A stretch of 64,000 nucleotides of DNA from Tannerella sp. (lineage in GTDB: Bacteria; Bacteroidota; Bacteroidia; Bacteroidales; Tannerellaceae), in the NCBI GenBank assembly GCA_031276175.1, contig JAISNP010000109.1:20208-84207 (forward strand). Reading direction: 5' to 3'. This document shows positions 30,473 to 42,091 of this stretch, piece by piece; the first letter of the stretch is position 1, and each line of letters opens with the position of its first letter. The notes beneath the pieces are model-generated. The model was not told where the DNA came from. It searched no databases and was given only the letters and a program-made list of their open reading frames with translations. The position numbers and the translations under genes are program-made.

Positions 30473-31849
30473 ATGAATATCAGACAATATATAACAGCCC
30501 TGACCGGGCTGTGCGGCCTTTTGCTTGCATCCTGCGACGACGGCATAATGGATCCGGTCGGCAATACCATCCTGCCCGACGAAGACAAGGTCACGGTATA
30601 TGCCGACACGTTTCAAATCATCGCCTCCACCGTAGAGTACGATTCGCTCTATGCCAGAACCAATTCCGGCTACCTCGGCGAATTTTACGACCCGCTCTAC
30701 GGCCGGTTGAAATCCGACTACCTCTGCCAGTTCTACTGCAAGGAAGGATTCCGTTTCTATCAAACACCCGACAACGGACGGATTGATTCCGTCTCGCTCG
30801 TCATAATGTACGACCAGTGGAAAGGCGACCCGAATATTCCCATGCAAATATCCGCATATCCCGTCGTCCGGGAGCTGACGAAAAACTTTTACACCAATAT
30901 CGACCCGACGGTTTTTTGCGACATGCGAACTCCGGCAACCTCGCAGGCATATTCTGCGCAAAGCGGAACAATAATCGACTCGCTGACGACCACAGGCACG
31001 TATTTAAGAGAACATAAACTTCCGCTGTCCGTCGAATGGGGACAGAAATTGTATGACGAAACGATAAACAATCCCTCCTCGTTCAACGATCAGGAGTCGT
31101 TCAACCGGTATTTCCCCGGACTCTATATCACCACCGACTACGGTAGCGGAAACATGCTTTACGTCTACTATACGCAAATCAGAATCAACTATCATACCAC
31201 GCTGCAAAGCAGTGCGGGCGAAGATTCCATCGTCAACATCACGGAAGTATTCAACGTCAGCAAGGATGTCATCCAGTTGAACCGCTTCCAAAGCACGGAT
31301 ACGGAAAAACTGCTCGAAAACAACAACAACTACTCGTATATCAAAACGCCTGCCGGCATCTTTACGCATCTCGTCATTCCTTCCGTAGAAATCGACAAAA
31401 TACTCAAAAACCGGATCGTCAACTACGTTTCGTTAAACCTGAAATACATGCCGCAGGAAGATCTGCCGTATGCGCTCACACCGCCGCCCTACCTGCTGCT
31501 GCTGCCGGAAGATTCGATTGGTACGTTTTTTGAAAACAGGAATATAGAAAACAACATCACGTCGTATGTTTCCAACTATTCCGGTTCTTCGTCGGTCGGA
31601 TATAACGAAGCGGGGCGCGTCTATCCGTTTCCCAACATATCAAATTTGCTGAGCTATCACATCTCACTCAAGCCCGACGAAGATCTGCGGCTCCTCGTCG
31701 TACCCGTAAACCGTACCGTCGGCACGAGCGGTTCAAATACCTACACTACGGCGCTCAGTCATTATCTTGCGCCGTCGGGACTGGAGATACGCAAGGATGG
31801 AGATAACATGAAAGGAGTAATTATATCAAGCTACCTGTACGGGAAGTAG
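30473..31849 (+). CDS. DUF4270-like lipoprotein
   Basis: Lipobox LLLASCDD; ARTNSGYLGEFYDPLYGRLKSDYLCQFY pattern. Confidence 0.75.
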   Translation: MNIRQYITALTGLCGLLLASCDDGIMDPVGNTILPDEDKVTVYADTFQIIASTVEYDSLYARTNSGYLGEFYDPLYGRLKSDYLCQFYCKEGFRFYQTPDNGRIDSVSLVIMYDQWKGDPNIPMQISAYPVVRELTKNFYTNIDPTVFCDMRTPATSQAYSAQSGTIIDSLTTTGTYLREHKLPLSVEWGQKLYDETINNPSSFNDQESFNRYFPGLYITTDYGSGNMLYVYYTQIRINYHTTLQSSAGEDSIVNITEVFNVSKDVIQLNRFQSTDTEKLLENNNNYSYIKTPAGIFTHLVIPSVEIDKILKNRIVNYVSLNLKYMPQEDLPYALTPPPYLLLLPEDSIGTFFENRNIENNITSYVSNYSGSSSVGYNEAGRVYPFPNISNLLSYHISLKPDEDLRLLVVPVNRTVGTSGSNTYTTALSHYLAPSGLEIRKDGDNMKGVIISSYLYGK

Positions 31850-31869
31850 CCGATGAATGACGCGCGCGT

Positions 31870-32763
31870 TCAGCGTCTGATGTCCGGATTACGCAATACG
31901 TCGCGAATCTTTTCGCCGGTCGGGATGCGCGTCGGCGTCAAAGGCAGGCGCAGTTTGTTTTCGATGAATCCCATCATGTTCAGCATACTTTTCACCCCGG
32001 CGGGATTGCCGTCCACGACAAGCAGTTCGAACAGTTCCGTGAAACGCGAGTGTATTGCGCGCGCATTCTCGCAGTCGCCTGCCAGCGCCAGTTTGACCAT
32101 TCGACCAAATTCATTAGGAAGGGCGTTACCGATCACGGAAATCACGCCGACGGCGCCCAAAGCGATCAGCGGGAAAGTAATGGCGTCGTCTCCCGATATG
32201 ACTTGAAAATCGGCAGGCTTGTGTTTAATAATATCGTTAATTTGGATAATATTGCCCGACGCCTCCTTGACTGCAATCACGACGTCAAATTCGCGTGCGA
32301 TACGGAGTGTAGTCTCTGCCGTCATGTTCACGCCGGTACGTCCGGGCACATTATATAATACGAGCGGTAAAGGCGTAACCTCCGCCAGCGCCTTGTAGTG
32401 CCGATAAAGCCCTTCCTGCGAAGGTTTGTTGTAGTAGGGCGTAACCGACAGTATGGCGTCAATGCCCTTAAAATCGTCATGTTTCAGTTTGTCGACAAGC
32501 GCGCGCGTGCAGTTTCCGCCCACACCCATTATGACGGGCACGCGGCGGCGAACCCTCTCCACGATGCGGCTGACGATTTCTTTCTTCTCCTCTTCGGTCA
32601 GCGTCGGCGTCTCGGCTGTCGTGCCCAATACTACCAGATAATCCGTCCCGCTCTGTATCTGATATTCCGTCAGACGCATTAATGCGTCGTAATCCACACT
32701 CTCGTCTTCCTTAAACGGCGTTACCAGCGCAACACCCATTCCTCTTAAATTCATACGTATCAT
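31870..32763 (-). CDS. dapA: 4-hydroxy-tetrahydrodipicolinate synthase
   Basis: GMGVALVTPFKEDESVDYDAL, LGTTAETPTLTEEEK, YYNKPSQEGLYRHYKA, LYNVPGRTGVNM. Confidence 0.95.
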   Translation of the reverse strand: MIRMNLRGMGVALVTPFKEDESVDYDALMRLTEYQIQSGTDYLVVLGTTAETPTLTEEEKKEIVSRIVERVRRRVPVIMGVGGNCTRALVDKLKHDDFKGIDAILSVTPYYNKPSQEGLYRHYKALAEVTPLPLVLYNVPGRTGVNMTAETTLRIAREFDVVIAVKEASGNIIQINDIIKHKPADFQVISGDDAITFPLIALGAVGVISVIGNALPNEFGRMVKLALAGDCENARAIHSRFTELFELLVVDGNPAGVKSMLNMMGFIENKLRLPLTPTRIPTGEKIRDVLRNPDIRR

Positions 32764-32813
32764 TGGAATAATTTCTTTCGGTTATTTTGAGAAACAAAAA
32801 TAAGCAACTTCCC

Positions 32814-35755
<2,942 letters not shown>

Positions 35756-35880
35756 TCGCTGTAAAAACGATGTGACATGCTTCTTCAAGCGACTGACATA
35801 CTCAACATCCGGACCCCGTCCTTCCCGAAACGGAAAACGGACGCTGCCCCCGCAATAATGGATTCCTTTCAATTCCATAT

Positions 35881-35890
35881 GGGGGGGGGG
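35881..35890. repeat. G10 homopolymer tract
   Basis: ccatatggggggggggtataaaatg. Confidence 0.98.
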
Positions 35891-36053
35891 TATAAAATGC
35901 TATTTATCGGTATGTTGTAAAGACCACGCGGTTTTTTTCTTCCTCCCCGCCGGAAGATCGTTTCCCCAAACGCTTTCCCCTTCTCCCGCCGTAGCGCATT
36001 TCCCTTTGCGACGGAAATCTTTTCATAAACCCTCTGCATCTCTCCTCCGCGCC

Positions 36054-36180
36054 GCGCGGAAAACGTTTTTTTTCACGACAAACGACGCTTTTCTCCGGGA
36101 GACAGACTTTTTCCCTGCCGAAACAGACACGCTCCCTGTGGAAAAAAACATTTTCCCTGCAGGGCAACTGGAAAACCTTC
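36054..36180. repeat. Degenerate 21-bp periodic array (6 units)
   Basis: cgggagacagactttttccct / gccgaaacagacacgctccct / gtggaaaaaaacattttccct etc.; ORFs on both strands show 7-aa periodicity. Confidence 0.65.
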
Positions 36181-36411
36181 ACCGTCTCCACCACTCCGGC
36201 AGGCCGGGATTTCGGTGTACGGCGGTATACGCCTATAGCCCTGTTGCGGCGCAAGAATTTGAAATCGCAAACACGGGCACGACGCTGACCGGCACAGACG
36301 CCGCAGCGTTTGAAATCAACACGGCGTTCAGCTGCACAAGTATTGCAGCGGGCGGCACGGCAACCGTCAGCGTAAAACCGAAAATGAATAATATAAAAAT
36401 GAATAAGGATG
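36181..36411 (+). pseudogene. Remnant of a choice-of-anchor D (ASH/HYDIN-like) surface domain
   Basis: QEFEIANTGTTLTGTDAAAFEINTAFSCTSIAAGGTATVSVKP without a plausible complete ORF. Confidence 0.5.
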
Positions 36412-37131
36412 AATAACTTTGAGAATTTCCCTAAAAAAAGAGAGGCTTTGCCCATAGCATATCAAAGAATCTATGAAAAGCAGTATTTACAGAATCGCAC
36501 CGGCAAAACAAAAATGTCTTTTTTATCACAGAAGATGGAAGCATGGTTGCATAAATCGGTTGCAAAAACAAGTGATACAAATAAGAAAACGTTGGAAATT
36601 GGGGCCGGAACGCTTAATCAATTGAAATACGAGAAAAAATCGACGTATGATATTGTTGAGCCATTTGCTGCATTGTATAAAAATGCTGCCGAATTGAACA
36701 GAGTAAATAAAATATATAATGATATTTCTGAAATAGAGGGAAATAAAAAATACAGTCGAATTATTTCATGTGCCTGTTTTGAACATATATTAAACCTGCC
36801 TGAAGTCGTGGCAAAAACCTGTCTTTTGTTAGATAATGCGGAGGGGGTATTATGTGTTTCTATTCCAAATGAAGGAAGATTCCTTTGGAAATTGGGTTAT
36901 AGACTTACAACCGGACTTGAATTCGGGAGGAAGTATAATTTGGATTATGAAGTGATTATGAAACACGAACATGTAAATACGGCTGATGAAATAGAGTCTG
37001 TTTTAAAATATTTTTTCAATCAAACCAAAATGAAACTGTTCGGAATAAATAAAACCTTTGCTTTATACAGATATTACGAATGTAAAAAACCGGATATAGT
37101 AAAAGCGCAAGAATACTTAAAGCAGTTATAA
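36409..37131 (+). CDS. Class I SAM-dependent methyltransferase
   Basis: KKTLEIGAGTLNQLKY motif I; ACFEHILNLPEVVAKTCLLLDNAEGVLCVSIPNEGR. Confidence 0.8.
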   Translation: MNNFENFPKKREALPIAYQRIYEKQYLQNRTGKTKMSFLSQKMEAWLHKSVAKTSDTNKKTLEIGAGTLNQLKYEKKSTYDIVEPFAALYKNAAELNRVNKIYNDISEIEGNKKYSRIISCACFEHILNLPEVVAKTCLLLDNAEGVLCVSIPNEGRFLWKLGYRLTTGLEFGRKYNLDYEVIMKHEHVNTADEIESVLKYFFNQTKMKLFGINKTFALYRYYECKKPDIVKAQEYLKQL

Positions 37132-37164
37132 ATCGGTTATTCATGTTATGTACAATCAAAAAAA

Positions 37165-37227
37165 GACTGTAACTCTACTCCTGCTCCCGGGGAATCTCCC
37201 GGTCTACTGAGGGAGCGCCTTACAGTC
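37165..37227. other. Nested inverted-repeat structured element between convergent genes
   Basis: GACTGTAA...TTACAGTC arms enclosing GCTCCC...GGGAGC and CCGGG...CCCGG. Confidence 0.65.
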
Positions 37228-37292
37228 CCTTCGGGTAATGCGATCTTGTCCGAATTAGATGCATTTCAGATTGTCGCACCCTCCGACTTCGT

Positions 37293-38009
37293 TTAGTTTA
37301 CAAACCGGTACTTTATCAATGTCCAGATAGCAATGATCCCGTCCGTCCATCTTAACTTTTTCCCTTCTTCTATCAAACGCGGATAGTAATTAATCGGCAC
37401 CTCCCGAATTTTGATTCCGCGCTTCGCTGCCTTTGCCGTCACTTCCGAACAAAATTCAAATCCGTTACACTTCAACGGAATGGATTTGAGAAAGGTCGCT
37501 TCAAAAAATTTGTAACAGGTAGATTCATCCGTTAAATGTTGACCGAATAAAAGATTGGCAACGCAAGTGACTAACCGTCCGCCCCAATAAAAAGAAAAGT
37601 ATAAATGTCCGTTTTGTCTGTTTTTGGGATTCAAAAAACGGGATCCGTACACCACTTTCAGGTTTTCGTTCAGGATGGTTTCCAGTAAAATATTATAGTC
37701 TTCCGGCTCGGTTTCCAGATCTGCATCCTGTATAATGACATAGTCGCCTGTTATTTCTTTAAGTCCTTTACGGATTGCGGCGCCTTTCCCCTGATTTTTT
37801 TCCTGATTGATCAGCCGGATGTTTTCATCCGCATGAGACCGGATATAATCTTTTACAAGTTCTTCCGTCGTATCATGTGAGCCGTCATTTATAATGACAA
37901 TTTCTTTTTGAATATTGCGGATCAATTTGACGTTCACTACTTTTTGCAACAACAGGGCAATTGTTTTTTCTTCGTTGTAGGCAGGAATGATTACAGATAA
38001 TATCTTCAT
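37293..38009 (-). CDS. Family 2 glycosyltransferase (DPM1-like)
   Basis: LSVIIPAYNEEKTIALLLQKVV, GKGAAIRKGLKEITGDYVIIQDADLETEPEDY. Confidence 0.92.
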   Translation of the reverse strand: MKILSVIIPAYNEEKTIALLLQKVVNVKLIRNIQKEIVIINDGSHDTTEELVKDYIRSHADENIRLINQEKNQGKGAAIRKGLKEITGDYVIIQDADLETEPEDYNILLETILNENLKVVYGSRFLNPKNRQNGHLYFSFYWGGRLVTCVANLLFGQHLTDESTCYKFFEATFLKSIPLKCNGFEFCSEVTAKAAKRGIKIREVPINYYPRLIEEGKKLRWTDGIIAIWTLIKYRFVN

Positions 38010-38040
38010 TGTATTAAGCTTTTAACCGATTTTATTTTAA

Positions 38041-38292
38041 TGAATATCGTATTCATTACCGAATAAGCCCGAAGGGCTTTATTTTCATCACCGCAATGCC
38101 GACGGCTTGCGGTGTGGAGACGAAACCTGATCCTGCTGCCTGTAAGGCAGGACGCCGAGCATAGCGCGTTGTCTTGCCTTACAGGAAACGGTTGCGGAGC
38201 GACTTGCGTGCCGACGGTCGTCGACCGCAGGTTATGAAGATTGCGGCTTTCAGTCGGCTGAGGTATCATATCCGATGTACAATATTTATTTT
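38041..38292. repeat. Dispersed structured intergenic repeat, longest copy
   Basis: Begins tgaatatcgtattcatt..gcccgaagggct, ends gaggtatcatatccgatgtacaatatttattttt; shares its 5' part with 7208, 47229 and 60553 and its 3' end with 47229. Confidence 0.85.
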
Positions 38293-39674
38293 TTCCCATG
38301 CTTGGATACAGGGAATACAAAATCATCAATCTTCTCAAAAAGCAGGCTTATGTTCCGGCCGGCGGCTACATAAAACCACAGCAGCGGTACAAACGAAAAC
38401 AGGAAGCGCTTGTATGAATACCTCATCACGTTTTCCAGCGAATCCCAAACATAATCAATCTGGTAAATCAAAATGGTGTAAAACAGCCATGCCAGAAATA
38501 TCAGCAACAGGGAAACGACCTGATCTCTTTTTTTGAAAATATGCCACACGTTGGAAAGCAGGACAATCAGGAATGCAGCGAAGGTAAAACCGTAATATAC
38601 CGGATTGCCGAACAGCGCCCACATCTCCCGTCCGATAGTGGCCATCTTTTCGCCGTCCCAATAGGGTTTGGGAATGATTGCCTGTTCCATCTCCATATGA
38701 TTTATCTTCAGGAAAACCTGCCAGAACACAAAAGGGAACAGGCATAACACAGTAAACAGAATGAAATCCCTGTATTGTTTTGTTTTTATACTTTGGAAGC
38801 ACAGCAGGCAGCAGGCAGCTCCGATAAACGCCAGTCCTTCGTTGCGAGTCCAATTGTTCAACATCAGCAATACGGCCGCGAGCCATAAGAAGGAGGGAAT
38901 TTTTTTGTAGTACCACGCAACAAAAAACAGAAGCCCCAAAGACGCATACAAGGCATGGGTAAAATTTATTCCCGACATGGAAGAAAATCCCAGCATCTCC
39001 GGCGTGATGATCACAAAAAACGTAGTCAATGCAGCCAGCGTATGCGTAACAAAACGACCGGTTACGCCGTAGAACGCGAAAATAAACGAGACAAATATCA
39101 GCGCATTAAAAATCTTGGACGTTTCCGCCCCCAGCATGTACACGTAAGCGTATCCCAGTTGTGAAAGCGGAGTATAGGCTATGGCCACGTTCTTGCTTTC
39201 CTGAAAATTTTCTCCCGTATACAGCGAAAGATCTTTGATAGTCCCCTCGTGCGCCACGGCCATGCCGATTAAATTAAATCCCCTCACGCTGTCCGTGTCG
39301 AAAGTAGGGAAATACATGGTCTTCGTGATGTTCATTACGCATACAATCGCCAGCGCACCACACGCAAGAATCCACAGCCAGTTGATTTTAGGACGCGAAA
39401 AAACGCGCAGCTGCGCAATCCGTTCTCCAAGCGAACGGCGCAACGAATACAGCCGGACGCACAATGCCGCAATACATGCGAGGGACGCGAGGATAACCGT
39501 CGTCGCCGTAATCCGTATGCCGACAAAATCCAGACACACCATCAGGAACGTCTGTACGCCGATCCCCACCGGGAAGGCCAATCCCAGCGCTTCCGTCCAT
39601 TTTAACTGCCGTGAAATGCTCAACACTACGCCGAGGCCAAGCAGAATACTGATAAGTAAACCTGTGACTAACAT
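38286..39674 (-). CDS. Multi-TM membrane protein, glycosyltransferase-C-like
   Basis: About 10 hydrophobic helices; adjacent to GT2. Confidence 0.5.
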   Translation of the reverse strand: MLVTGLLISILLGLGVVLSISRQLKWTEALGLAFPVGIGVQTFLMVCLDFVGIRITATTVILASLACIAALCVRLYSLRRSLGERIAQLRVFSRPKINWLWILACGALAIVCVMNITKTMYFPTFDTDSVRGFNLIGMAVAHEGTIKDLSLYTGENFQESKNVAIAYTPLSQLGYAYVYMLGAETSKIFNALIFVSFIFAFYGVTGRFVTHTLAALTTFFVIITPEMLGFSSMSGINFTHALYASLGLLFFVAWYYKKIPSFLWLAAVLLMLNNWTRNEGLAFIGAACCLLCFQSIKTKQYRDFILFTVLCLFPFVFWQVFLKINHMEMEQAIIPKPYWDGEKMATIGREMWALFGNPVYYGFTFAAFLIVLLSNVWHIFKKRDQVVSLLLIFLAWLFYTILIYQIDYVWDSLENVMRYSYKRFLFSFVPLLWFYVAAGRNISLLFEKIDDFVFPVSKHGKK

Positions 39675-39686
39675 ATTTTTTGGGTT

Positions 39687-40268
39687 TTAGCGATCCGGAT
39701 GTTTTTTTGGAAATAAGGCAAATGCGGGTTTATCCGCCACTTCATATTCAAGGTCTTCATAACCGTGACCGGCAATAATGGCCACATGCGTGACCTGATT
39801 GTACAGCGGGTTCGTGTCCTTTTCGTCTTTATAAAGCGCCAGACGCGGGTACACGAAATGCGTCACCCAGCTTTTGTTCGTTATATCATATCCTAATTTC
39901 ATGTTTCCGCTTTGCTCCGTGATATGTTCCCGCAGCGGAAAGAGGATCACGGCATCTTCGGGCGTATTTTTCCTGATATGGTTCAAGTAGCTGAAATCGA
40001 AACCCATTTTCATCTGATTGCGTTCCTCCAGGCTTGCATTGCGATTGGCGCGGATGAAATTCCAGTTTCCCTTCAGCAACCCGTTCCATGCCCAATTGTA
40101 TCCCTCGTTCATGGGCAGGGCGATATACAGCAAAAGGCATCCCGCTATTGCAACCCCCATGCTTCTAATGCCAAAGGCCTTACTCCACCAGTCGTTTGCC
40201 GGCGCCTGCCTGTTTTCCGGCCGGGCGACCGGCGATTGAGATTTTTTCTTACGAACAAGTTTGGTCAT
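39687..40268 (-). CDS. Membrane-anchored hypothetical protein linked to the preceding GT-C-like gene
   Basis: One N-terminal TM plus soluble domain; 13 nt from the downstream gene. Confidence 0.5.
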   Translation of the reverse strand: MTKLVRKKKSQSPVARPENRQAPANDWWSKAFGIRSMGVAIAGCLLLYIALPMNEGYNWAWNGLLKGNWNFIRANRNASLEERNQMKMGFDFSYLNHIRKNTPEDAVILFPLREHITEQSGNMKLGYDITNKSWVTHFVYPRLALYKDEKDTNPLYNQVTHVAIIAGHGYEDLEYEVADKPAFALFPKKHPDR

Positions 40269-40321
40269 ATATTCTGTTTTATGCTATGATATGCGCAACA
40301 GGAAATGCGGGCTGTTTCCCT

Positions 40322-40426
40322 GAGGAAGCAGTCTTGCGTGCAAAAGGGTTTTTCTCCGCAGAAAAAATGCGGATTCCCCTGCGGGAAAAAATACTTTTCC
40401 CGCAGACGGAAAACCCGTGCATGCGA
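40322..40426. repeat. 21-bp periodic array (5 units) with perfect hairpin
   Basis: Unit boundaries at 40322/40343/40364/40385/40406; CTGCGGGAAAA-aatac-TTTTCCCGCAG at 40379-40405. Confidence 0.65.
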
Positions 40427-40538
40427 CTATCGGAAGATTTTGCCGGAGATATGAAAAAGGATGGTTTGAAAATTTGTCCCTGTGCAGGCGAAAAGGATTC
40501 GCCCCATTGGACGGATTGAAAATAATTACAAAGAAACG

Positions 40539-40547
40539 CCCCCCCCC
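40539..40547. repeat. C9 homopolymer tract
   Basis: aaacgcccccccccttaacatatattc. Confidence 0.98.
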
Positions 40548-40657
40548 TTAACATATATTCAATGTTTCGGGCGGGAAACTTTACCTCCGTCAAAACAAGG
40601 AGGGCTACGGCGTAGGATAATGCGGAAAGAAACATTCGTTTAATCGTAATTTTGCGG

Positions 40658-40665
40658 CAAAGATA
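40658..40665 (-). promoter_or_regulatory. Candidate minus-strand -7 box TATCTTTG
   Basis: RC of caaagata; would transcribe the C9 tract and 21-bp array as leader of 39687-40268. Confidence 0.4.
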
Positions 40666-40838
40666 GTTCTTTTAATTTAAAATTGAAGATAAAGTTCGAA
40701 AAATACCGCACTCCCGGCAGCCTGTACGGCGCGTCGGTTGATATATCCGCTTAATGCTTTCGTAATCAATAAAATTTAGTCGCACATATTCAATCGCTCG
40801 ATTCTCCGTCCGCTATGCTGCGACCGGTTTTTCAACCG

Positions 40839-40922
40839 CGAGGTTGAAAGACCGAACCTCAAGGTTAAAAGACCGAACCTCGAGGTTGAAAGATCGAACC
40901 TCGAGGTTGAAAATCCGTTTTC
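40839..40922. repeat. 21-bp tandem array (4 units)
   Basis: cgaggttgaaagaccgaacct x4 with the 12-bp palindrome AACCTCGAGGTT. Confidence 0.95.
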
Positions 40923-40992
40923 CGGAAATAAAAGACCTGTATGTAGCGCCGATTCCGTAATTCCGTGAAACCGGCGTCTCCTGTCCGCAGGC

Positions 40993-41991
40993 TTATTTGA
41001 CGGGATAATTGGTATAATACTTATCAATACATTTCTTGAACAGCGTCAGGCTTTCGACGGATGCTTGTATGGGTTCTGCTTTTCCTTCGAATTCGAGGGT
41101 GATGTAACCCCGGTAGTCCGCATCGTAGAATATCTTGAAGATGTGGTCGTAGTCCAGATCGAGCGAATACCATGTGCCGCCGCCCTGATAGGTTTTGCAG
41201 GAGACAAAGGCGCAGTCTTTGATGACCTGTTCGATTTTGCTGTACGGGTTTTCGAGGAAATTACCCGTGTCGAGGAGGAACTTGAGCCATTCGGAGTTCA
41301 CGCTGTTTTTGATGCGGATCATGCCTTCGGGCGTGCCGGCTATTCCCCAGTGATTTTCGAGCGCCATGACTACGCCGCATTTTTCGGCTGTGGGGATGCA
41401 CTTGTAGATGCTGTCCTGTACCCATCCGAAGCCGTCGTCGAGGGTATATCCTTCGATAAGCGGCTCAATGCCCCGCGCTTTCATCAGGTCGTTGAACGAG
41501 CCGGTCGTGCCCCATGTGCCCGAATTGAGGCGGATGGCCGGGATGCCCATGTTGTAAGCCAGTTCGATGCACCGGATGGTGTGTTCTACCATGCGTTGGC
41601 GGTATTCGGGATGCGGGTCGACGAAGTCTTGATGTATGGAGAGGCAGGCCAGCGCCACTCCGTTGCGGTAAGCCGTCTGTTTGAGCTTCTGGCAGTAGGC
41701 GTTGTCTTCGCTCGGCATACTCCGGTGGAGGATGTCGACGGCGTCGATGCCGAAGTCGGCTGCCGTGAGGATGCTTTTTTCGATTCCGTCCGGGTCTCGG
41801 CGGAAGCTTTGCAGACTGTATGTGGAAACACACAGTTTGGGACGTCCCTTTACGCCTTCGGCTGTTTTTGCTGCCGCGGGGGGGGGCGATTCGAGAGATG
41901 GGGCTTTCATGCCGGGAAAGACTGCGCTGCTTACTGCGCCTGCTATGCTGCCTGCTCCGGCAGCGAGAAATGATCTGCGTGATAGTTTCAT
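40993..41991 (-). CDS. Tat-signal sugar phosphate isomerase/epimerase
   Basis: MKLSRRSFLAAGAGSIAGAVSSA twin-arginine; TIM-barrel AP-endonuclease family 2-like sequence. Confidence 0.85.
   Translation of the reverse strand: MKLSRRSFLAAGAGSIAGAVSSAVFPGMKAPSLESPPPAAAKTAEGVKGRPKLCVSTYSLQSFRRDPDGIEKSILTAADFGIDAVDILHRSMPSEDNAYCQKLKQTAYRNGVALACLSIHQDFVDPHPEYRQRMVEHTIRCIELAYNMGIPAIRLNSGTWGTTGSFNDLMKARGIEPLIEGYTLDDGFGWVQDSIYKCIPTAEKCGVVMALENHWGIAGTPEGMIRIKNSVNSEWLKFLLDTGNFLENPYSKIEQVIKDCAFVSCKTYQGGGTWYSLDLDYDHIFKIFYDADYRGYITLEFEGKAEPIQASVESLTLFKKCIDKYYTNYPVK
41878..41886. repeat. C9 tract (G9 on + strand) inside the Tat-isomerase CDS
   Basis: Encodes the PPP of ESPPPAAAKTAEG just after the signal peptide. 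Confidence 0.95.
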
Positions 41992-42040
41992 GATGAGTTC
42001 TGTTTTAATTTTGAAATAGTTTTATTTAGTGTGTAAATGT

Positions 42041-42074
42041 AAGAAAAATGTATCCTTGCGGATACACTTTTCTT
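42041..42074 (-). terminator. Bidirectional-looking rho-independent terminator after susD
   Basis: AAGAAAAaTGTATCC-TTGC-GGATACAcTTTTCTT. Confidence 0.75.
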
Positions 42075-42091
42075 GTAATTTAACCTGTGTG

